From positions 60,627 through 124,626 of the forward strand of contig NZ_CANLXV010000011.1 in the NCBI RefSeq assembly GCF_947495205.1: a stretch of 64,000 bases of DNA. Reading direction: 5' to 3'. This DNA is from an uncultured Polaribacter sp. (GTDB lineage: Bacteria > Bacteroidota > Bacteroidia > Flavobacteriales > Flavobacteriaceae). The notes below the pieces were generated by a model. That model was given only the letters and a program-made list of their open reading frames with translations. It was not told the DNA's origin and did not search any database. This document shows, one piece after another, positions 8,765 through 17,009 of this stretch; positions within the stretch are counted from its first letter, which is position 1, and every line of letters begins with the position of its first letter. The position numbers and the translations under genes are program-made.

Positions 8765-9889
8765 TTAATTATCTTTAATTTTTTCTAGTATAAACTGATA
8801 ATCATTGTTATTAGCTACAAAATCAATTTCAGATACATTAATAATTAATACATTTAAACCTTTTTGAACATTTAAAAAATTTAGATATCCTTTTTGTATT
8901 TTATCTAAATATTTAGCCTTTATATTTTGTTCATATGGTCTTGCTCTTTTTTTAATATTTTCAAGTAATCTTTCTGTATCTTGGTAAAGGTAAATATATA
9001 AGTCTGGTTTAATAATTTCTTTATAAACCAAGTTAAACATTTTTCTATATAATATAAATTCTTCTTTAGATAATGTTACTTGTGCAAATATTAACGATTT
9101 AAAAATATAATAATCTGAGATTATGAAGTTCTTAAATAAGTTGAATTGTGCAAAATCCTCGTTGAGTTGTTGATATCTATCGATTAAAAAATTCATTTCT
9201 AAAGGAAAAGCAAAACGTTTTTTATCTTTATAAAACTTTGGTAAAAATGGGTTATCTGCAAAACGTTCTAATATTATTTTTGCATTATGGTCTTCACTTA
9301 TTTTTTGAGTGAGCGAAGTTTTACCTGCTCCAATGTTGCCTTCTATAGCTATATAATTATATTTTTCTTCTAATGGTATTGGACGAATTAAAGTAGTATT
9401 AATTTTAGAAATTGTTGAAGTATCGGTACAATTTTGCAGGCATTCAACTATTTGTGCTTTTGCTACAGGATGTAATACATTTTTAGCAATTTCTGCTAAA
9501 GGAACTAGTACAAAATTACGATCCAACATTTTAGCGTGTGGAATAATTAAGTCTTTTGAAATGATAATCTGATTTTCAAAAAGTAAGATATCAATATCAA
9601 TTAATCTGTTGGCATAGTTTTCTGAATGATTTCTTTTTCTTCCTAATTCTTTTTCTATTGATAAAAGAATTTTTAAAAGGTTTTCTGGAGTTTTATTGGT
9701 TTTTACTTCGATACAAATATTGTAAAAATCATTGCCAGCAAAACCCCAAGATGGTGTTTTATAAATGGAAGAAATTTTATGAATGCTACCAACTTTTTTG
9801 TCAATAGCATCAATTGCATTTTGCAGATTTTCTGATTTATTGCCTTTATTTGAACCTAAAGATAAATATGTTGTTTTTTTAATTTTCAA
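8765..9889 (-). CDS. folK: fused HPPK (FolK) and deoxynucleoside kinase
   Basis: 374 aa with two enzymes in one chain. Residues 1-157 are 6-hydroxymethyl-7,8-dihydropterin pyrophosphokinase of folate synthesis, with LGSNKG near the start, the PSWGFAGNDFYN loop and the catalytic Asp98/Asp100 in LIDIDILLF. Residues 177-374 are a deoxynucleoside kinase with P-loop GNIGAGKT (184-191), the ILERF substrate motif and the LID-type KRARPYE. Such fusions occur in Flavobacteriia, and I recall the kinase half being assigned to deoxyadenosine, but substrate cannot be read from sequence. The start is TTG at 9889, since no in-frame ATG fits. An IS982 element ends about 80 bp upstream and may have displaced the native promoter. 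Confidence 0.92.
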   Translation of the reverse strand: MKIKKTTYLSLGSNKGNKSENLQNAIDAIDKKVGSIHKISSIYKTPSWGFAGNDFYNICIEVKTNKTPENLLKILLSIEKELGRKRNHSENYANRLIDIDILLFENQIIISKDLIIPHAKMLDRNFVLVPLAEIAKNVLHPVAKAQIVECLQNCTDTSTISKINTTLIRPIPLEEKYNYIAIEGNIGAGKTSLTQKISEDHNAKIILERFADNPFLPKFYKDKKRFAFPLEMNFLIDRYQQLNEDFAQFNLFKNFIISDYYIFKSLIFAQVTLSKEEFILYRKMFNLVYKEIIKPDLYIYLYQDTERLLENIKKRARPYEQNIKAKYLDKIQKGYLNFLNVQKGLNVLIINVSEIDFVANNNDYQFILEKIKDN

Positions 9890-9957
9890 TAGAAATTTTT
9901 ATACCTACAAAGAAACAAAAAAATACAATTTTATGAATGGTGAAGGGATGCATTTTT

Positions 9958-9984
9958 TATGTAATTAACGTGAGTTCGACTTAA
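9958..9984 (+). repeat. IS982 left inverted repeat with palindromic flank
   Basis: Matches the complement of 10971-10997 at 25 of 27 positions. The part from 9968 inward is the IS terminus, and the outer ten bases are probably target sequence. Confidence 0.8.
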
Positions 9985-10987
9985 CTTACACCCATATTAG
10001 GTAAAAACCTTTGAATTTTAATGCCTGGTTTCTTGTCAAGAAAAGAATAAGCAGTTAATCCAGCTATTAAATTTCCTAAAAAGTTATCAAAAGAGCGATG
10101 TCTGGAATGTTCTATTTGGCAAGTATTTTTTAATACATCGTTGACAGATTCTATGATTGCTCTTTTCCTCAAATAAACTTTATCCATAAAATCGAGTGCT
10201 TTTTTCTTCATATTTTTTCTTAATTTAGTTACTAGATGAATACCGTCAACAAACAATTTATCAAATAAATCTTTACCTAAACATCCTTTATCACCATAGA
10301 TTTTTCCAAATATTTTATCGTGAAAATTTTTATTTTTAAGTGGGTATCTATCATCTACATTTGCTTTAGTAATCAGAAAATCAACAATTTGACCTTTATC
10401 ATTACTAACTAAATGTAATTTAAAGCCATAGAACCAGCCTAATGTTCCATAGCTTTTCTCAGCAATTCCTTGAAACACTTTGTTTTGTTTTTCTCTTTTA
10501 TAATGACAGACTTTAAGAGCTGTAGAATCAATAAAAGAAATACCAGAACATTTGCCTAAACCAAAAAGCTTTAAATAGACAGCTAATGGTTGTATTACTG
10601 ATTTTTGTAATTCAACAAAACGATTATATGAAACCAAATCTGGGAAGAAATCATTCATATGTTTAGATACATAATAGAGATAAAAATGCTTTAGATTCCG
10701 ATGTGATTTTAGATGAAAAATAACCATAATAGTCATTACTTCACTTTTACTCATTTTGAATTTTCTATTGCGTTTTTTAGGTAGTGAAATATCTGAAATA
10801 CTGTTTTTTGTTAAAACAGCATCAAATTCTTTCATAAAATCGTCTAGATTACAAAAAATTTCAATAATTTTAAAATCGGAAATCATAAGCAGAATAATTT
10901 TAGTTGATTGAATATCAGAACCTTAATTTACTAAATTTTCTGCTTTTTTCTTATATAAATAACAACTTTCTTAAGTCGAACTCGCGT
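9968..10987 (-). mobile_element. complete IS982-family insertion sequence
   Basis: About 1.02 kb, carrying one intact transposase gene. The ends are inverted: ACGTGAGTTCGACTTAA on the left (9968-9984) and its complement TTAAGTCGAACTCGCGT on the right (10971-10987), with one mismatch. Similarity continues outward into GTAATTA on the left and TAATTAC on the right, so the target is itself palindromic (TAATTA). This hides the exact boundary and any duplicated target. No other copy is seen in the window. Confidence 0.88.
9981..10886 (-). CDS. IS982-family transposase
   Basis: DDE transposase of 301 aa, full length for the family. Candidate catalytic residues are Asp120 (SFIDSTALKVCHYKR), Asp199 (IYGDKGCLG) and Glu246 (RAIIESVND). 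The segment GTLGWFYGFKLHLV is diagnostic of IS982 members. The frame is uninterrupted, so the element may still be active. The stop lies inside the inner part of the left inverted repeat region. It is transcribed toward folK-dNK, so read-through could drive that gene. Confidence 0.93.
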   Translation of the reverse strand: MISDFKIIEIFCNLDDFMKEFDAVLTKNSISDISLPKKRNRKFKMSKSEVMTIMVIFHLKSHRNLKHFYLYYVSKHMNDFFPDLVSYNRFVELQKSVIQPLAVYLKLFGLGKCSGISFIDSTALKVCHYKREKQNKVFQGIAEKSYGTLGWFYGFKLHLVSNDKGQIVDFLITKANVDDRYPLKNKNFHDKIFGKIYGDKGCLGKDLFDKLFVDGIHLVTKLRKNMKKKALDFMDKVYLRKRAIIESVNDVLKNTCQIEHSRHRSFDNFLGNLIAGLTAYSFLDKKPGIKIQRFLPNMGVS

Positions 10988-10997
10988 TAATTACGTA
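10971..10997 (-). repeat. IS982 right inverted repeat with palindromic flank
   Basis: Partner of 9958-9984. The inner 17 bases, TTAAGTCGAACTCGCGT, are the IS end, and TAATTACGTA outside it mirrors the left flank. Confidence 0.8.
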
Positions 10998-11480
10998 TTT
11001 ATTGCTGCTGTTATAGTTTTTATTTGTTTTTATTAAATCTTATAAAGTTACCTGTATATCATCAGCTGTAGTTTTATAAATATATTAATGTTCTTTGGTA
11101 TTATAAAGTGTTTTGTAGTGGTGCTATTTTTATTTTTAAAAAGAAGACAAAAAGAAAGTACGTTTTATTGCAATCTTTATTATTTGTGTTTCATTGAGTT
11201 TGTTGTAACTCTGTAGTTATTTATTTGGTTGAAACAAAAAGATACTATTTGGTAGATCTAGTAGAAAATAAATAGCAGAGCGATTTATAGTATGGATTTT
11301 TTCAATTTAAAACAACAATTTATATTTTAAGAATAGAAAGTACAGCAAAAAAGGTTATTATTATAGTAGTTGTAAAAATTTAATTCTTAGTATGCAGATT
11401 TTCTGTAAAATAGAAATCAAGCGAAGTCTATGTGCTAAATGTTATGTATTCCTATTTTAAAACGAAATATTTAGGCATAA
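10998..11480. other. noncoding stretch between IS982 and pnp
   Basis: About 480 bp of AT-rich DNA with stops in all frames at short spacing. I see no gene, RNA fold or repeat copy here. It could be the decayed remainder of a gene that once lay between pnp and folK-dNK, but nothing in the sequence proves that. Confidence 0.6.
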
Positions 11481-11481
11481 A

Positions 11482-11511
11482 AAAAATCGCCAAAATTAAT
11501 TGGCGATTTTT
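11482..11511 (-). terminator. terminator of pnp
   Basis: 12-bp stem AAAAATCGCCAA (11482-11493) / TTGGCGATTTTT (11500-11511) with six-base loop, followed on the minus strand by further T residues. It lies 26 bp after the pnp stop. Confidence 0.88.
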
Positions 11512-11536
11512 ATGATTGATAAAGATTTAGAAAAAT

Positions 11537-13780
11537 TTAATCTTCTTTCTTTTCTTGTCTTGGTTTTCTGTCATCACGTCTGTTATCACGTCCACGATTA
11601 TCTCTACCTCTGTTATTGTCTCTGCCACGATTGTTGTCTCTTGGTGGTCTAGCAACATAACCTTCTGGTTTTGGTAAAATAGCTTTTCTAGATACTTTTT
11701 CTTTACGAGTTCTTGGATCTAAACCAAAATATTTAACATCTAAAACATCACCCATATTAACTACATCAGAAACGTTGTCTGTGCGTTCCCAAGCTAATTC
11801 AGATACGTGTAATAAAACTTCATTTCCTGGAGCTTCTACATACTCTACAACAGCACCAAAATCTAACATTTTAATAACTTTTACTTCGTAAACGCTACCA
11901 ACTTCTGGCTTAAACAACATCGATTCAATTTTAGCAATTACTGCTTCAATTCCCTCTGGTTTTGTACCTAAAATTTCAATAATTCCTTCTTCTGTTACTG
12001 GGTCTTCTGTAATTACAATAGTAGTTTCTGTCTCTTTTTGTAATTCTTGAATATTTTTACCACCTGGACCAATAAAAGCACCAATTAAATCGTTTGGTAT
12101 TCTTCGATTAATCATTTTAGGAGCATGTGCTTTTACCTCTTCATTAGGATTGGCAATAGTATCTGTTAGCTTTTCTAATATATGTAAACGACCATTTCTT
12201 GCTTGTTTTAGTGCATTCACTAAAATCTCGTAAGACAATCCTTTTACTTTAATATCCATTTGGCAAGCGGTAATACCTTCTGCTGTTCCAGTTACTTTAA
12301 AGTCCATATCACCTAAGTGATCTTCATCACCTAAAATATCAGATAAAACGGCATAACGATCTCCATCAGAAATTAATCCCATTGCAATACCAGAAACTGG
12401 TCTTGTCATTTGTACACCAGCATCCATCATTGCCATTGTACCTGCACAAACTGTAGCCATAGAAGAAGAACCGTTAGATTCTAATACTTCAGAAACTACT
12501 CTTACTGTGTAAGGACAATCATCTGGTACCATTCCTTTTAATGCTCTTTGAGCTAAGTTACCATGACCAACTTCTCTTCTAGAGGTTCCTCTTAAAGGTC
12601 TTGCTTCACCTGTACAAAAAGGAGGGAAGTTATAGTGTAAATAAAAACTTTCTTCACCTTCATAAGATGGCATGTCTATTTTATTAGCTTCTCTAGAAGT
12701 TCCTAAAGTTACAGTAGCTAAAGCTTGTGTTTCTCCACGTGTAAAAATAGATGAACCGTGAGTAGAAGGTAAGTAATCTACTTCACACCAAATTGGTCTA
12801 ATTTCATCTGTTTTTCTACCATCTAAACGTAAACCTTCTGCTAAAGTTAATTCTCTAACTGCATTTTTTTGAGATTTGTTAAAGTATTTACCAACTAAAT
12901 CTCCATAATCTGCTAATTCTTCTTCTGTAAAAGTAGCTTTTAATGCTTCTTTTACTTCTGCAAAAGCAGTAGTACGTTCTACTTTAGAAGTTCCTTTTTT
13001 GGCAATTGCATAACATTTGTCATAAGAAAAATCGTTAATTTTTGCTTCTAAATCTGCATCTTCTCTTTCTCCTTCGTATTCTCTAGTTTCTTTTTTACCA
13101 AAAGCTTCTGCTAAACGAACTTGTGCAGCACATTGAATTTTAATAGATTCATGTGCAAACTTAATTGCATCTGCCATTTCTTCTTCAGAAATTTCATCCA
13201 TTTCACCTTCAACCATCATTACAGAATCTGCAGAAGCACCAATCATCATATCAATGTCAGACTCTGCTAATTGTGCTCTACTTGGGTTAATTACAAATTC
13301 GCCATTTACTCTAGCAACTCTAGCTTCTGAAATTGGGCATTCAAAAGGAAAATCTGATAATTGAATAGCTGCTGACGCTGCTAAACCTGCCAACGCATCT
13401 GGCATTACATCTTCGTCATGAGACATTAGTTGTATCATAACTTGTACCTCACTATGGTAATCTTTTGGAAATAATGGACGTAAAACACGGTCTACTAAAC
13501 GCATTGTTAATACTTCTCCATCACTTGGTCTTGCTTCTCTTTTAAAGAATCCTCCAGGATAACGTCCTGCAGCAGCAAATTTTTCTCTATAATCTACAGT
13601 CAATGGTAAAAAGTCTACGGTACCTGCTTTGTAGCTAGAAACTACTGTACATAATAACATTGCTTTACCCATTTGAACAACAACAGAACCGTGCGCTTGT
13701 TTTGCCAATTTACCGGTTTCTAATGAGATGGTTCTTCCATCTCCAAGGTCTATAACCTCTCTAAATACTTTTGGAATCAT
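11537..13780 (-). CDS. pnp: polyribonucleotide nucleotidyltransferase (PNPase)
   Basis: 3'-5' phosphorolytic exoribonuclease of RNA decay. The 747-aa protein has two RNase PH-like core domains, a KH domain ([18 protein letters not shown]) and an S1 domain ([20 protein letters not shown]), in the standard order. The last 30 or so residues form a low-complexity tail of DNNRGRD/DNRGRD repeats, rich in Arg, Gly and Asn, which probably adds RNA binding. It lies downstream of rpsO in the same orientation, the classic rpsO-pnp arrangement, but a terminator and a structured 250-nt leader separate them. Confidence 0.97.
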   Translation of the reverse strand: MIPKVFREVIDLGDGRTISLETGKLAKQAHGSVVVQMGKAMLLCTVVSSYKAGTVDFLPLTVDYREKFAAAGRYPGGFFKREARPSDGEVLTMRLVDRVLRPLFPKDYHSEVQVMIQLMSHDEDVMPDALAGLAASAAIQLSDFPFECPISEARVARVNGEFVINPSRAQLAESDIDMMIGASADSVMMVEGEMDEISEEEMADAIKFAHESIKIQCAAQVRLAEAFGKKETREYEGEREDADLEAKINDFSYDKCYAIAKKGTSKVERTTAFAEVKEALKATFTEEELADYGDLVGKYFNKSQKNAVRELTLAEGLRLDGRKTDEIRPIWCEVDYLPSTHGSSIFTRGETQALATVTLGTSREANKIDMPSYEGEESFYLHYNFPPFCTGEARPLRGTSRREVGHGNLAQRALKGMVPDDCPYTVRVVSEVLESNGSSSMATVCAGTMAMMDAGVQMTRPVSGIAMGLISDGDRYAVLSDILGDEDHLGDMDFKVTGTAEGITACQMDIKVKGLSYEILVNALKQARNGRLHILEKLTDTIANPNEEVKAHAPKMINRRIPNDLIGAFIGPGGKNIQELQKETETTIVITEDPVTEEGIIEILGTKPEGIEAVIAKIESMLFKPEVGSVYEVKVIKMLDFGAVVEYVEAPGNEVLLHVSELAWERTDNVSDVVNMGDVLDVKYFGLDPRTRKEKVSRKAILPKPEGYVARPPRDNNRGRDNNRGRDNRGRDNRRDDRKPRQEKKED

Positions 13781-13993
13781 AAGTTTTTAATACTAATTTT
13801 TTAATCTGTTTGTTGTTGCGTTGTTTTGGTTTGTTGTTGTGTGTTTTTCCAATGGAAACACAAGAATTTTGTTAAGATTCTTGCTTTTTTATATAAAATC
13901 TGTTTGTTAAGCAGTCTCTATTTTTTTTAAAGTTCCGTTTTCACGGAAAAGACAATTGTCTAATTCTAAGTAAAATTCAAAACTATTGTCAAT
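13781..13993 (-). promoter_or_regulatory. structured 5' leader of pnp
   Basis: On the minus strand the order is: a hairpin TTCCGT/ACGGAA (13933-13948), a hairpin CAAGAAT/ATTCTTG (13861-13883), a hairpin GTGTTTCC/GGAAAAACAC (13841-13861), then a CAA-rich unstructured run up to the ATG. In E. coli a hairpin in the pnp leader is the target of RNase III and PNPase autocontrol. The layout here would allow something similar, but that is inference. I found no clear TAnnTTTG box for pnp. Confidence 0.4.
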
Positions 13994-14026
13994 AAAAAAG
14001 AGGCACGTTTATAGTACCTCTTTTTT
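13994..14026 (-). terminator. terminator of rpsO
   Basis: On the minus strand AAAAAAGAGGTAC pairs with GTGCCTCTTTTTT, with one internal mismatch, and the T run is part of the stem. It is placed 8 bp after the rpsO stop, so rpsO and pnp may be read through only partly. Confidence 0.85.
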
Positions 14027-14033
14027 GTAAGAA

Positions 14034-14303
14034 TTATTTTCTAATTCCTAATTCTTTGATTATTGCACGGTATCTTAAAATGTCTTTCTTTTTAAGATAA
14101 TCTAATAAACTTCTACGTTTACCTACCATCATTACTAAAGAACGCTCTGTGTTAAAATCTTTACGATTTTGCTTTAAGTGCTCTGTTAAATGGTTAATTC
14201 TGTGCGTAAATAACGCAATTTGCCCTTCAGAAGAACCCGTATCGTTTTTTCCTTTACCGTGTTTTTCAAAAATGCTTTCTTTTACTTCTTTACTTAAGTA
14301 CAT
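14034..14303 (-). CDS. rpsO: 30S ribosomal protein S15
   Basis: 89 aa, the normal length, with the S15 signature from TGSSEGQIALFTHRINHLTEHLK to SLVMMVGKRRSLLDYLKKKD. Binds 16S rRNA in the small-subunit platform. It has its own consensus promoter 57 bp upstream and its own terminator, with pnp following. Confidence 0.98.
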   Translation of the reverse strand: MYLSKEVKESIFEKHGKGKNDTGSSEGQIALFTHRINHLTEHLKQNRKDFNTERSLVMMVGKRRSLLDYLKKKDILRYRAIIKELGIRK

Positions 14304-14359
14304 GCCAATATTATTTAAATGATTTTTATGTATGCTTCAATAGTATTTCTATTGAGCGT

Positions 14360-14368
14360 GCAAATATA
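14360..14368 (-). promoter_or_regulatory. -7 box of rpsO
   Basis: On the minus strand the sequence reads TATATTTGC, a perfect TAnnTTTG, and leaves a leader of about 50 nt. The -33 element is not obvious. Confidence 0.6.
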
Positions 14369-14394
14369 GAATTATTTTTTTGAAAATCACTGTA

Positions 14395-14810
14395 ATATTA
14401 ATTTTCAAAATCACTTATTTTGAATACATTTTAACATTTGTCTAAAATACACCAACTACAAACCAAAAGCTTGCTAAAGAATTAGTTAGTTTTAACGGTT
14501 ATGCTTTTTTTATTGCTGTAGTTACTTGTAATTAAGTTTTCTAAAGATTCTATGTAATACGTCTAAATTTGTCAAGAGCCCTTTTTTTCTATTTAATCTA
14601 ATGTTTTAAATAAAGTAACTCATTTAGAACAATAAGGTTAAGAGAATAAAGCAGCATTATAAAGCAACATTACAAGAAAAACAGACTTTTTACATTCCGC
14701 GTATTTAACTAACTTTTAAAGTAAAGTGGTCTTTTATGCACGAACGCATAATAATTAATAATTTTTTACATCGATTAGTGAAATATTCTTAAATCTTTTT
14801 TATTTTTATT
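14395..14810. other. noncoding spacer between rpsO and the aromatic operon
   Basis: About 420 bp between two divergent promoters. No ORF with coding character, repeat copy or stable hairpin was seen. Confidence 0.55.
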
Positions 14811-14817
14811 GATAATA

Positions 14818-14848
14818 TTTGTTTATCCGAATTTAATCTTTAATTTTG
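14818..14848 (+). promoter_or_regulatory. promoter of the phe/tyr operon
   Basis: TTTG at 14818-14821, a 19-nt spacer and TAATTTTG at 14841-14848 match the Bacteroidetes -33/-7 consensus exactly. Transcription should begin near 14853, about 20 nt before the leader peptide ATG. Confidence 0.85.
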
Positions 14849-14871
14849 CCACGCAAATAATTGAAATACAA

Positions 14872-14931
14872 ATGTTAAATAAATTCTATACTCGTTTCTT
14901 TTTTTACTTTTACTTTTTTAGTAAAAGGTGA
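14872..14931 (+). CDS. Phe/Tyr-rich leader peptide of the aromatic operon
   Basis: 19 codons reading MLNKFYTRFFFYFYFFSKR, then TGA. Seven Phe and three Tyr codons are concentrated in the last two thirds. It lies between a consensus promoter and a terminator, directly ahead of genes for phenylalanine and tyrosine synthesis. The layout is that of the E. coli pheL leader, and the two amino acids are the two end products. Ribosome stalling at these codons is the expected sensor. It is too short for ordinary gene callers. Confidence 0.85.
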   Translation: MLNKFYTRFFFYFYFFSKR

Positions 14932-14994
14932 GGCTTGTATATAATAAATAACTATAAAATATAAAGTCTCGATAATTTTCGAGGCTTTTTTTTT
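14906..14994 (+). promoter_or_regulatory. transcription attenuator with alternative hairpins
   Basis: Four segments are visible. Segment 1:2 is CTTTTACT (14907-14914) / AGTAAAAG (14920-14927), overlapping the Phe/Tyr codons. Segment 2:3, the antiterminator, is GAGGCTT (14930-14936) pairing with AAGTCTC (14964-14970). Segment 3:4, the terminator, is AAAGTCTCGA (14963-14972) / TCGAGGCTTT (14979-14988) with loop TAATTT and a run of nine T. A ribosome stalled in segment 1 would free segment 2 to pair with 3 and prevent termination. Confidence 0.82.
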
Positions 14995-15002
14995 GAATTA
15001 AA

Positions 15003-15827
15003 ATGAAAAAAATAATCGCCATACAAGGAGCACAAGGCTCTAACCATCATAAAGTTGCCATAGACTTTTATGGAGAAGATATACAATTAATAGAATGTAT
15101 GTCTTTTGATGCTTTGGTGGCTAGTTTGTTAGACAAAAGTGCAGATTTAGGTGTTATGGCTTTAGAAAATACCATTGCAGGTTCTATTATACCAAATTAT
15201 GCATTAATTGATGCCAATAATTTGCATATGACTAATGAGGAGTATTTAAATATTCATCATCATTTAATGGCTTTAAAAGGGCAAACTATTGCAGATATTA
15301 AAGAAGTTTGGTCACATCCAATGGCCTTATTACAATGTAAGGAGTTTTTTAAAAAATACCCACACATTAAGTTAGTGGAAGATGTAGATACTGCAGAAGT
15401 TGCCAAAAGAATTGCAAAAGAAAACTTAAAAGGAATTGCTGCAATTGCACCAAAAATAGCCGCAGAAATTTTTGGTTTAGATATTTTAGAAGATGAAATT
15501 CAGACCATAAAAGAAAATTCTACAAGATTTGTAATTGTACAAACAACAAAACCAGCAGTAAATGAAACTGTGAACAAGGCTTCTTTAAAATTTCAATTAG
15601 ATCATAAAAGAGGAAGTTTAGCAGCTATTTTAAATGTGTTGAGTGATTGTAAAATGAATTTAACCAAAATACAATCTTTACCAGTAATAGAAACACCTTG
15701 GAAATATTCTTTTTTTGTTGATGTTACTTTTGAAGATTACAAAGAATATAAAAAAGCAATAGCCATTATAGAAATAATGGCAGCAAAATTTAAGATTTTA
15801 GGAACTTATAAAAACGGAAGAAAGTGA
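15003..15827 (+). CDS. pheA: prephenate dehydratase
   Basis: Converts prephenate to phenylpyruvate in phenylalanine synthesis. The 274-aa protein has the catalytic dehydratase domain (1-180), including ENTIAGSI and the ENSTRFVIV motif with its conserved Thr-Arg-Phe, and a C-terminal ACT domain (about 193-270) beginning KFQLDHKRGSLAAIL. The usual ESRP word of the ACT allosteric site reads QSLPV here, so Phe feedback binding may differ. It is the first structural gene after the attenuator. Its stop overlaps the GTG start of the next gene. Confidence 0.95.
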   Translation: MKKIIAIQGAQGSNHHKVAIDFYGEDIQLIECMSFDALVASLLDKSADLGVMALENTIAGSIIPNYALIDANNLHMTNEEYLNIHHHLMALKGQTIADIKEVWSHPMALLQCKEFFKKYPHIKLVEDVDTAEVAKRIAKENLKGIAAIAPKIAAEIFGLDILEDEIQTIKENSTRFVIVQTTKPAVNETVNKASLKFQLDHKRGSLAAILNVLSDCKMNLTKIQSLPVIETPWKYSFFVDVTFEDYKEYKKAIAIIEIMAAKFKILGTYKNGRK

Positions 15828-16969
15828 TTAAACCTGCCAAAAGATTAGACACAGTAAAAGAATACTACTTTTCTAAAAAATTAAGAGAAGTTAGGGGTTT
15901 AATAGCAGCAGGTAAGCCAATTATTAATATGGGTATTGGTTCGCCAGATTTACAACCTCCTGCAAACGTTATAACTGCAATTTCTAGTAGTTTAGCAGAT
16001 GCAACTGCGCACAAATACCAATCTTACCAAGGTTTGCCAGAATTAAGAGCTGCCATTGCAACTTTTTACAAAAATAAATTTTCTGTAGATGCAAATCCAG
16101 AGAATGAAGTTTTACCATTAATGGGAAGTAAAGAAGGTATTATGCATATTTCTATGGCTTTTTTAAACGAAGGCGATAAAGCATTAATACCAAACCCAGG
16201 TTACCCAACTTATACATCTGTAACCAAATTAGTAGGCGCAACACCGTTGTTTTACAATTTAAGTGAAGCTACAAATTGGCAACCTAATTTTGAAGAACTA
16301 GAAAATCAAGATTTAACAGATGTTAAAATTATGTGGGTAAATTATCCGCACATGCCAACAGGTACAAATGCAACTTTAGCAACCTTAGAAAAGTTAGTTG
16401 CTTTTGGTAAAAAACACAATATTTTAATTATAAATGATAATCCGTATAGTTTTATTTTAAACGATAAACCTACTAGTATTTTACAAGTAGCAGGCGCAAA
16501 AGATATAGCTTTAGAGTTAAATTCTTTAAGTAAAACCTTTAATATGGCAGGTTGGCGTGTAGGAATGTTATTAGGTAATGCAACTTTTATAAATGAAGTT
16601 TTAAAAGTAAAATCTAATATGGATTCTGGTATGTTTTACGGCATACAAAAAGGAGCTATTAAAGCTTTACAATTGTCTAACGATTGGTTTTTATCGCAGA
16701 ATAAAGTTTACGAAGAACGCAGAAAATTAATTTGGCAGTTGGCAGATAAATTAAACGCAGTTTATGATAAAAATGCAACCGGTTTATTTGTTTGGGCAAA
16801 AATTCCTGAAGGAAAAAAATCTGAAGAAGTTACAGATGCAGTTTTATATAACAAAGATATTTTTATAACTCCAGGAACCATTTTTGGTTCACAAGGAGAA
16901 GGTTACATTCGTTTTTCGTTGTGTGTAACATCAGAAATCATAAAAGAAGCAATTAGTAGATTCGAATAA
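15824..16969 (+). CDS. pyridoxal-phosphate aminotransferase of the aromatic operon
   Basis: Class I aminotransferase of 381 aa. It starts with GTG at 15824 inside the stop of pheA (GTGA), which indicates translational coupling. The PLP-binding lysine is in SLSKTFNMAGWRVG, and NPGYPTYTSV and NDNPYSF are typical fold-type I segments. Its position between prephenate dehydratase and dehydrogenase suggests it aminates phenylpyruvate and 4-hydroxyphenylpyruvate. Substrate choice is inferred from context only. A perfect hairpin follows the stop. Confidence 0.9.
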   Translation: MIKPAKRLDTVKEYYFSKKLREVRGLIAAGKPIINMGIGSPDLQPPANVITAISSSLADATAHKYQSYQGLPELRAAIATFYKNKFSVDANPENEVLPLMGSKEGIMHISMAFLNEGDKALIPNPGYPTYTSVTKLVGATPLFYNLSEATNWQPNFEELENQDLTDVKIMWVNYPHMPTGTNATLATLEKLVAFGKKHNILIINDNPYSFILNDKPTSILQVAGAKDIALELNSLSKTFNMAGWRVGMLLGNATFINEVLKVKSNMDSGMFYGIQKGAIKALQLSNDWFLSQNKVYEERRKLIWQLADKLNAVYDKNATGLFVWAKIPEGKKSEEVTDAVLYNKDIFITPGTIFGSQGEGYIRFSLCVTSEIIKEAISRFE

Positions 16970-16989
16970 CAATGGGTTTTAACCCATTG
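16970..16989. repeat. intercistronic palindrome
   Basis: CAATGGGTT (16970-16978) and AACCCATTG (16981-16989) form a 9-bp perfect palindrome with a TT centre right after the aminotransferase stop and 20 bp before tyrA. The bases after it are A-rich, so it is not a terminator. It could set the processing or stability of the polycistronic mRNA. A similar GGGTTTAAACCC palindrome is at 52705-52716. Confidence 0.6.
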
Positions 16990-17009
16990 AAAAAAGAAAA
17001 AAAGAAAAA

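Noticed and set aside
9783..9968. Plus-strand ORF of 61 codons over the start of folK-dNK
   Set aside because: It is antisense to the HPPK coding region and crosses the spacer; composition is that of a shadow frame.
10988..11480. Decayed gene between the IS and pnp
   Set aside because: I checked the frames for family motifs and found none; only recorded as a gap.
14304..14817. tRNA or riboswitch between rpsO and the phe leader
   Set aside because: No cloverleaf, no GGTTC-type T loop and no long paired region seen.
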